From NCBI GenBank assembly GCA_031216915.1, contig CM062296.1, positions 792,376,823-792,440,822 on the forward strand: 64,000 nucleotides of DNA. Reading direction: 5' to 3'. Of the stretch, positions 57,301 to 64,000 are shown piece by piece. How positions within the stretch are numbered: position 1 is the first letter of the stretch; each line of letters opens with the position of its first letter. Under the pieces are notes generated by a model. The model did no database searches and was not told where the DNA came from. It saw only the letters and a list, made by a program, of their open reading frames with translations. This stretch comes from Pictodentalium vernedei. Taxonomy: Eukaryota > Mollusca > Scaphopoda > Dentaliida > Dentaliidae. The position numbers and the translations under genes are program-made.

Positions 57301-57835
57301 TAATAGACTTGCCATCAGGTTACTCACGGTTTATCCAATCCCATATATATAAAAAACAACATTCAAAAAAAAACAACATAAGACCACTAATAGACCTGCC
57401 ATCAGGTTACTCACGGTTTATCCAATCCCATATATATATAAAACAACACTCAAAAAAAATAAATAAGACCACTAATAGACCTGCCATCAGGTTACTCACG
57501 GTTTATCCAATCCCATATATATAAAAAAAACATTCAAAAAAAAAAAAATAAAAAATAAGACCACTAATAGACCTGCCATCAGGTTACTCACGGTTTATCC
57601 AATCCCATATATATAATAAAACAACATTCAAAAAAAAAAAATAAAAAATAAGACCACTAATAGACCTGCCATCAGGTTACTCACGGTTTATCCAATCCCA
57701 TATATATATAAAACAACATTCAAAAAAATAAAATAAAATAAGACCACTAATAGACCTGCCTTCAGGTTACTCACGGTTTATCCAATCCCATATGTATGAA
57801 AAACAACATTCAAAAAAAAAAAAATATAAGACCAC
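57215..57835 (+). repeat. 70-95-bp satellite, about eight units
   Basis: Each unit is AAGACCACTAATAGACCTG, CCATCAGGTTACTCACGG, TTTATCCAATCCC, (AT)n and an A-rich linker of varying length. Linker variation gives the irregular period. No spacer diversity, so not CRISPR. Confidence 0.9.
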
Positions 57836-57961
57836 TAATTTTTTTTCCGTTAAATAATAAGGGATGAAAATAAATAAAAAACAAATACATTAAAATATTA
57901 GATTTAAATAAATAAATAAATAAATAAAAAAAATGAAAATGGAAACTTGAAGTAAAAAAAT

Positions 57962-58080
57962 CTATCCATCATTAGTGAAGTTGAGTGTCGAGCCCACGGC
58001 ACCTTTTCTACCACCACCACCGCTAGAACGAGGAGAAAATGACGACGTGGGCAGAGGTGTCCAATCGAACAAATCAATAG
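57962..58080 (-). pseudogene. C-terminal fragment of an unidentified viral protein
   Basis: About 40 minus-strand codons ending at a TAG (57962-57964). They include PLPTSSFSPRSSGGGGRKG and end NFTNDG. Glycine-rich and coding-like, but with no visible start. Probably a remnant tail of a virion gene cut at the satellite boundary. Confidence 0.35.
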
Positions 58081-58096
58081 AATTCAATCGCATCTG

Positions 58097-58572
58097 ATGC
58101 GGGAGAGAGATTCTCATCGTTCGCTCAATAAGAAATATTCGAGATTAGAGAAATTTGTAAATGGTGTGTATTTGACTCTCATCACGGCCTGTATGGGTTT
58201 GAATGTTGTCGGAATCGGTCAATTATCGGCCGCCATTGTGCTCTTCCAGTCGTGTTGGCTATTGAAGGATTGGCTTTGACTGTCGGATTCATTAGTATGA
58301 TCTGAAATTTAATCACTACGAAATGAGCTGTAAAGGCCAGGAAATACGAACACATCGGCGTTTTAGCTGATGCAAAGATCGACACCATGTCGGATAAGAT
58401 CTCCCCAGTGTTGAAAGACGGAAGGTTTTCAAACCACAAATTCCTCGACATATTGAACGAAAAACAAAAACACGAAGTCATGAAAGTGAATATAAGAGTC
58501 AAGAGTCGTCAGATCATTAAGGAACAATTGAAGGATTCTCTCGTGGAAAAAGTTCGGGAAGAAGCAAGATGA
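58097..58572 (+). pseudogene. Viral membrane-type protein with frameshift and stops
   Basis: ATG at 58097 gives 60 codons with a hydrophobic stretch (GVYLTLITACMGLNVVG) and stops at 58279. Related coding continues in another frame to 58572, with KYEHIGVLADAKI and MSDKISPVLKDG. I recognise this hydrophobic-hairpin-then-charged-helix layout from uncharacterised proteins of animal Polinton-like elements. Function unknown. Confidence 0.6.
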
Positions 58573-58727
58573 TCTTTTTGTAAGTTATTGGATCTCAAAA
58601 AGATTCTGGAAGCAATCGATTGAAAAAGTATATATATATAAAAGAAAAATAAAAAAAAAAAATTATATATATAAATTTTTAAAAATACGAAAATAAATAA
58701 TTAAATATATACGAAAAAACAAAACAA

Positions 58728-59255
58728 ATGTTTTGCGTCAAATGCAAGAGAGTTACTGATATGGTTAACGTTAAAAAAATACTGGCCAAAAATAACAGAC
58801 CCATGCTTCGCGGAATGTGTAAAGTGTGCGGTTTGACCAAGATGCAATTTGTCAAAAGCGGTGCTGGTCTGACGAATAAAATGATTAATAATCTACCCTT
58901 CGAAATGCATCTGCCAGGACATCAATTCACAGGACCCGGCACGAAATTAAATAAGAGATTGAATCGAGATCTGACTCCTAAATCTTGGAGCAAACCCATT
59001 AATAGGGTGGATTCGGCTGCTTACGCTCACGATCTGTGCTATGCTAAACATCTCGACGTTGAGACTCTTAATCGAATCTGCAATAAAAACATGTTGACGG
59101 AAATGAAAAATATACCGAATCCCACTTGGAGTGAGAGAATTGAACATTCGCTGGTTGGTAAAGTGATCGGTACCAAACGTCGATTCGGATGGGGTGGGGG
59201 GGGGGGGATAAAAAAGTGTCCAGAAAAAATGATTAACGAATGCAATGGCGAATGA
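58728..59255 (+). CDS. Zinc-ribbon plus phospholipase A2-like virion protein
   Basis: 175 codons. Residues 3-34 form a zinc ribbon with CVKC and CKVC pairs, resembling DUF5679. Residues 60-110 match the parvovirus-type phospholipase A2 fold: GPGTKL (69-74) as the calcium-binding loop and AHDLCY with the catalytic His101-Asp102 pair. In parvoviruses this domain breaches the endosome, and similar domains occur in Polinton/adintovirus-like elements. A run of 12 G at 59198-59210 probably shifts the frame, so the last ~15 residues look aberrant. It overlaps the integrase remnant by 11 bp. Confidence 0.75.
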   Translation: MFCVKCKRVTDMVNVKKILAKNNRPMLRGMCKVCGLTKMQFVKSGAGLTNKMINNLPFEMHLPGHQFTGPGTKLNKRLNRDLTPKSWSKPINRVDSAAYAHDLCYAKHLDVETLNRICNKNMLTEMKNIPNPTWSERIEHSLVGKVIGTKRRFGWGGGGGIKKCPEKMINECNGE

Positions 59256-59380
59256 ACTATACAAACCCGTCACGCATAAATTTCGAAGGAGAAAGGTGTT
59301 CGTGAAGGGTTTGGATCAGATCTGGTCGGCCGATCTGGTCGACATGAAATTGTGTTCAAGAGGGAATGAGGGCTTCACTC
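59245..59380 (+). pseudogene. Retrovirus-like integrase fragment
   Basis: About 45 codons (ELYKPVTHKFRRRK...IWSADLVDMKL) match the start of the rve-type catalytic core of Polinton integrases. The D in ADLVDM is the first catalytic aspartate. The N-terminal zinc-binding region is missing, as is everything after the NEGF segment. The reading frame then passes directly into an unrelated capsid-like tail, showing a deletion junction near 59381. Confidence 0.7.
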
Positions 59381-59582
59381 CCACAGAATACAAATCGATG
59401 TATCCCCTGTTCGTATCGACGTTAGTAAACAGGGCGAGCGACTCAAGAGTATCATCTTAGACATTCAGATCAAGATGCAATTCAACAGGAACGTGCTGAA
59501 GAGAACCCAGGCTTTCGCCCTCGTCCTGTCAGATAGACAGTTAGAATTCGAATCGGACGGACATAAAATGTCTATCGTTTGA
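59381..59582 (+). pseudogene. C-terminal fragment of a hexon-like major capsid protein (tentative)
   Basis: TEYKSMYPLFV followed, after a one-base shift near 59424, by a frame open to the TGA at 59580-59582. The YPLFV...S-x-Q...L pattern and the ending with QAFALVLSDRQLEF recall the C-terminus of double-jelly-roll capsid proteins in this group. The preceding ~90% of the gene is absent. This is the only trace of a major capsid protein in the window. Confidence 0.4.
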
Positions 59583-59668
59583 TGAAAAAAAAATAATAAT
59601 TAAAAAAAATAAAATAAAATACCAAAGAAAGCAATAAATAAAATAATTAAAAATATTCCCCCCCAAAA

Positions 59669-59709
59669 AAATGTAATTGGATTTTGAGAGATTGAATCCA
59701 ATTACATTT
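59669..59709. terminator. 15-bp hairpin between convergent viral genes
   Basis: AAATGTAATTGGATT (59669-59683) pairs exactly with 59695-59709, loop 11 nt, followed by a T-rich run. It lies between the plus-strand capsid fragment and the minus-strand fibre gene, the same arrangement as 47542-47598. Confidence 0.6.
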
Positions 59710-59783
59710 ATTTTTATTTTTATTTTGAGTTGTTTCCCCTTCATCACAAAAAAGTGATTATATATATTTCAAATTTTTTTTCC

Positions 59784-61140
59784 CTATTTGTTCAAAGGAT
59801 CAAGTTTGATCAACAGAGAGACCACGGAAGTGGCGGCTTCAGGATTATTGGTTTTCGTCTTGAAATTGATCATATCCCCCATCTGCACTTTGAGAGGTGT
59901 ACCAAAGACGCTGGTGTTCGAGTGTCGATCCTTCATCTTTTTGACCCTGTACTTCTTATCAGTTTCCACACCATTCACCACGAGATTGACAACTGCTCTA
60001 TTGCTCAAGTCCATAGAAGCCAGACTCATTTGAATAATCTCGCCACCCACCGGCATGGGATATCCTATCAAACTGTGCAGTGGTCTCTTACCTCCATCTC
60101 TGAAGGACCTTTCGGCTTTTTCCGCTTCTAACGCGCCGCTCTCCTCGGCCCAAGCGGTGATCAATTGTCTGGCGTATTTTATCTTTCCACGATGGAGATT
60201 AGAGTGCAGGCATCCGACATGTGCACGAGATCCGCCAGATTCGTGAGTGCATGTCCTCCCATGTCCAGTTTGCCTTCCATGATATCACCCTTTCTCCAGA
60301 CCGTATGTTTGTCCAAGTATTGTCTGTTGACCGCACTGGAAGCAAATTCCGGTTTGTCATCGAGACCGAATAGATTGTAACCGTCCATGTTGATGCCTGC
60401 CTCCAAGGTTTCTCCGGATTTTTTGTTTAGATACAATTCGTCAACTTGAGATTCCAGATAGGATTGAGAATCCTGCTGGGCTGAATCCACGTAGCCTTTG
60501 TTGACCACCGTCGAGTCTTCGTCTGCCATTTAGTGGCAGCATCAGTCGAATTTCTAGGATCCGCTAGATTCACCACTCGTTTAGATTTCAAGTCAAGATC
60601 GTCCATCATCGTCTTTATTAACCCTTTACCTAACATGAAAAGCAGACGACAGTTGCAAAAAAAATTCTTGAATAACTAATTTTTTTCATTTTTTATCTCA
60701 AAAACATAGGTTATGACCCGTCGTTGGAACGAGCTCGACGAGCTCGTTCCAACGAGGGGTCATAACCTATGTTTTTGAGACAAAAATGAAAATATTTTGA
60801 AAATTATTTGGCGATTTTTGAGAATAGCGCTGGCCGGTTTTGGCCGTTATGTTGGGTAAAGGGTTAACGTAATTATCTGTCATGTTCTGTCGGAAATTTT
60901 CGTCTCCTCTATCGACGTATTTTTTAGTTGCGGCATCTGACAGATCGATCAGTTCTGGAAGATTGTAGTGTAGATTTTCTTATTGTTTAAGTTTAAAGGT
61001 TCTTCTCGAGGTTCGTATCTCCGGACGTATTGTTCGTCCAAGTTGGCAATGTCACCACCGCCAACAACTTTGACTGTTTTTCTTTTCTTTCTAGAGTGAC
61101 CTTCATTATCGTCAGCGTGACCAACTTTACCAACTGGCAT
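59784..61140 (-). pseudogene. Fibre-like attachment protein, split by a MITE
   Basis: Starts MPVGKVGHADDNEGHSRKKR at 61140 with a basic leader. It then has shaft-like repeats of the pattern L-x-M-x-x-x-x-L-x-x-L followed by D-A-A-T-K or A-V-N-R-Q-Y-L-D (for example GGHALTNLADL and LKSKRVVNLADP), typical of trimeric fibre or tail shafts. The C-terminal ~125 codons (59784-60164) look like a globular head. Breaks: a frameshift near 60960, a MITE at 60618-60867, and further shifts near 60530 and 60170. It probably mediated host attachment. It lies downstream of the protease on the same strand. Confidence 0.65.
60618..60867. mobile_element. TTAA MITE, subfamily A, copy 4, inside the fibre gene
   Basis: TTAACCCTTTACCTAACATG to GTTGGGTAAAGGGTTAA with a complete GAGCTCGACGAGCTC hairpin. 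TTAA flanks on both sides. It splits viral coding sequence, so it inserted after the viral gene was already dispensable. Confidence 0.9.
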
Positions 61141-61221
61141 GTTTCGTTTTGTTTTGTTATTATTTTATTTTTTTTGTTTTTATTTTAATTATAACTTTTT
61201 TTATATTCTTTATTTATATAT

Positions 61222-61585
61222 CTATCTATATCTCAAGTAGAGACACAGGTGACCGCAAAACACTCGATCCGGCGCTTGCACTTGTTCGGTATTGTAAATA
61301 ACTGACATTAAATAGTTTCTTATTTCTATTGGCGGTGAGATTCCGTAGCTATCGAAATAATAATTCTTATTCCGATTCGAAAACCACGTGACCCAATGCA
61401 TGCCCTCACCTCCGATATCGTCCAGATTTAAAATTCCACATTCCGAATCATCTTTTCTCCTCGGTAAGACATCTCTAGAAAACACACCTCGAAAATGTTT
61501 GGTTTTTAAATCTTTCGCTGCCTTCGACAGATGAATGTTGGATAGGGGTTTGTTGGGTAAGATGACACCTTCTACGGATATGTTT
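61222..61585 (-). pseudogene. Adenain-like cysteine protease, N-terminus lost
   Basis: About 120 codons open on the minus strand without an ATG; the usual family length is near 200. The catalytic set is visible: His in GMHWVTW (61396-61398), Asp in YYFDSYG, Gln seven residues before Cys, and Cys in CGHLCLYL. This is the C5 peptidase of adenoviruses and adintoviruses that matures virion precursors; candidate substrates here are the PX-like and GGSG proteins. It stands between the polymerase and fibre genes on the same strand. Confidence 0.75.
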
Positions 61586-61664
61586 TATTTTCTTATTCAT
61601 AAATATTTTTTTTTTATTTTTTTTTTTTTATTCCTTTTTTTTAATTTATAACTCGCAAATTTTT

Positions 61665-64000
61665 TTAAACTTCCAACATTTCGATGTCTTCAGTGGTACT
61701 GCATTCATCCTCTCGATTTTGTTGAATTATCGAGGAATAATAATGTCCGAGTGTGAAAGTGTGTATTTTATCCTCACATATAATTCTCTTATCGTCGCTG
61801 GCCATCAACGCAATCCTATGGATTTCTTTGGTGTACATCCCATGCTTTTCGCTTTGAATCGCAGTCATCTTTTTATACACCATTGAACCTTCGAAAAAAC
61901 ACTCTTTATACTCGTCGAAAGTGATGTTTTTATTTGTCACAGACGCTTGAACGCCTTTACATCTCTTGATCTCTTCACCGTCGAGGAGATAAGCATACAA
62001 TTTTGGTCTCAAACCGACGAATTCGATGATCTGTCTTCCACTGCTCTCATCTTTGAATTCACCCAACACCTTTTTATTGACACCTGTTGGAATCTTAGAT
62101 GGGTGATCGTCAGGATAATTACTCGTGCTGAACCATTCATTCGCGTCTGGCAATATGTTCTCGTAGATGTCTCTAGTCTCTATCTCGTAAGCCAGACTGG
62201 CCATGTCGGTGAACAATAGTTTGGCTTTCGAATCGAATTTGGAATTGACGTAATCATAGTGAAACTCGTACATCAACTGCTTGCTGACGTTTAAGATGTC
62301 CGATCCATGATAACAGGGTTTGTCGAACTTCAGATGCATCTTTTTCATGTGTACGGCCACTAGATTTTTGTCAAATATGATTCTATGTTAATAATTGGGT
62401 TTCGAGATTAATTTTCTAGACCTCGCTTCAGATGTGACGAGTCGAACATCGGTTCTATTCCTAATGTTTTCCATAGATTTCCCGTACGCCCAATTATTCA
62501 TGAGTTTGAAGAAATTTTTTTTTTTTGAAGTCCCTCTCAGCCTCCATTCTTAAATTCTAGTGGAGATCAATGTATTTTTTCATCCAAGGCTTCTCGTCGA
62601 ATCAAAGGATTCGATGCACGTCGATTAATCTCATCCTATGATCGATGTAACATTTCAGATTTTTGCAATAGACCAGGTACTTGCGTTTGTGATTTAAATT
62701 CGGAATGAGTTTTTCAATGCCATTCACTTCCACAGCCAGTGGATAATCGTTGTGTAGATCGTGTTGCATTTCTGGATAGTCCAAATCGACTTCTAGAATA
62801 CAAGGGTAGTGTGTCCATTTTTGTTTTTCTTCCAACGTTTCGATCCATTTGAAATTTCCGATTGGTAAAGGATGACCCATGGCCCAACCGTTCAAATTAT
62901 TAGCATCCCAATACTGTATGTATTTACTCGGTTTTTCCATATCGAAGTCTTTTCCCATGTGAGAATTATTAGCTTTAGCATATTTGGTGGAAATCATAGA
63001 GACGTCACCCCTCACAACCTTTTCAAACATGAGCAACATATCGACGTCCGTTAATAATTCCAATCGGACTTCGGTCGTCTTCAAAAGAGCGTCCCAGCCA
63101 AGACTGGGTGCTATTAAATACCAAGCCGGATCTAGTTTGGTTTTCAGATAGAGATCGTGATAATCTCTCATGGATTTCATGTTGAATAATCTCCACACTT
63201 TTTGCACGTGTTCGTAATCGTCGTCAGAAATGTCGGACTGGTATAATTTCGAATAAAAATTTCATTTAGGTGTCGTCGGATTTCTAGAGATAACTCATGT
63301 AATCGTAAGGGTAGACGCCTTTCCTCAACATGACGTCCACCAATTGTCGTTGATCAAAATGTTAACTCGTGATTTTAAATTTCCCCCTATTCACACTGTC
63401 GACTAATTTTTCCAGACTGGCCGACATGAATTTATAACTATCGATGAAACGTCTCTCTCTACAGACGGGAATCGTTTTTTTTTTCTCAGTCGATCCATCG
63501 ACGATTATCTTTTTATCAACAACCTTCCATTTAGTGAAGGTAATGCATTTTTCGTCGCGTTGCGCGATGCAGCTCAACTCCCCCTCATTGACACCAATAT
63601 TTTTCACGAACAGGTGACTGTCATAGCCTAAGAGATTGTGAAATATCACCAAATAGAATTGAGCATCTCGAAATCTTAAATTAAATTTGTTGTGAGCCGT
63701 ACCACGAAACAGTCCCATGCAGTGATCGTGATCTTTTTCATTATTTTCAGACTCATTATCGAATGATTGTCTACAGATGTGACATTCAGTGGTTTCATTG
63801 TATTCTCGCTGTTGCTCTGGCTTGATGATCATGTCTTTGGATTTTTTTAATTTTTCGTATAATTCTGGAATTTTCGATTCTAACTCTTCCAGGAATTTTT
63901 GAGCCACGTCAAACGTTTAGTGTAGACGAATGGACCTGACGATTCTCGAAAGAACATTTCACGTAATAACAATAGCCTGAAGGTACATGCTTCTGGTATT
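61665..64000 (-). pseudogene. Family B DNA polymerase, second copy, catalytically dead
   Basis: Continues past the window edge. Long frames are 63907-63362, 63207-62602 and 62360-61665, joined by frameshifts near 63910 and 63210-63360 and by shifts and a stop in 62365-62600 that surround motif B (NNWAYGK). Exo II (NLLGYD) and Exo III (FIDSYKF) are present. Motif A reads DANNLNGWAM, with Asn where the family tyrosine is expected. Motif C reads FTDMASL (62199-62210): the second Asp of D-T-D-S is Ala. It overlaps the block B polymerase in the VAQxFxEELESK region, so it is a distinct copy. Confidence 0.85.

Noticed and set aside
50178-57524. Numerous 60-145-codon ORFs across the satellite arrays
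   Set aside because: They recur with the 350-bp period on both strands and in several frames, are interrupted by variable C tracts, and show no domain.
55360-57835. Regularly repeated 70-95-bp units suggestive of a CRISPR array
   Set aside because: There are no unique spacers: the variable part is only A-rich or (AT)n linker, and the context is eukaryotic satellite.

Overview
The window is repeat-rich, AT-rich eukaryotic DNA, most likely from a marine invertebrate and plausibly a mollusc. Evidence for this is the spliced EGF-like exons, tRNA-derived SINEs with (TAAA)n tails, hAT and TTAA-target DNA transposons, and integrated relatives of Polinton/adintovirus-type DNA viruses. The species cannot be fixed from sequence alone. 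There are no rRNA genes, free-standing tRNA genes, CRISPR arrays or bacterial operons.

Region 1 (1-33.4 kb and 36.7-41.2 kb) is host DNA organised as a diverged inverted duplication. A two-exon gene fragment (signal peptide plus coiled coil, then an EGF/EB-like exon, all junctions phase 1) occurs once on the minus strand (exons 17646-18168 and 1869-1997) and once on the plus strand (exons 32778-33285 and 39105-39233), so the paralogues point away from each other. Each arm carries transposons missing from the other, so the arms supply empty sites for several insertions.

Region 2 is two miniature elements with very large terminal inverted repeats, at 3982-8495 (arms about 1.96 kb) and 22950-26779 (arms about 1.0-1.2 kb). 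Both start AGTAGTAT, end in the complement and are flanked by perfect 6-bp target duplications (GAGGTG and CATAAC). This is the signature of Polinton/Maverick integration, yet neither encodes a recognisable protein. They share internal modules, and the second is nested in a TTAA element that is itself nested in a SINE.

Region 3 holds decayed Polinton/adintovirus-like genomes. Block A (33421-about 36700, in an intron of the right paralogue) has two small virion-type genes and a truncated packaging ATPase. Block B (about 41.9-50.3 kb) has the same genes plus a penton-like protein, a PX-like protein, small hypotheticals, a SAP-like protein and the 5' part of a family B DNA polymerase. That polymerase is cut at about 50318 by roughly 7.5 kb of satellite arrays. 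Block C (57.9-64.0 kb) has a membrane protein, a zinc-ribbon/PLA2 protein and an integrase-capsid chimera on plus, converging on a minus-strand fibre gene, adenain protease and second DNA polymerase. Most genes carry frameshifts or stops; the second polymerase has lost a catalytic aspartate in motif C and the motif A tyrosine. Two overlapping polymerase N-termini and two ATPases mean at least two viral insertions. Assignments rest on motif recognition, not database searches.
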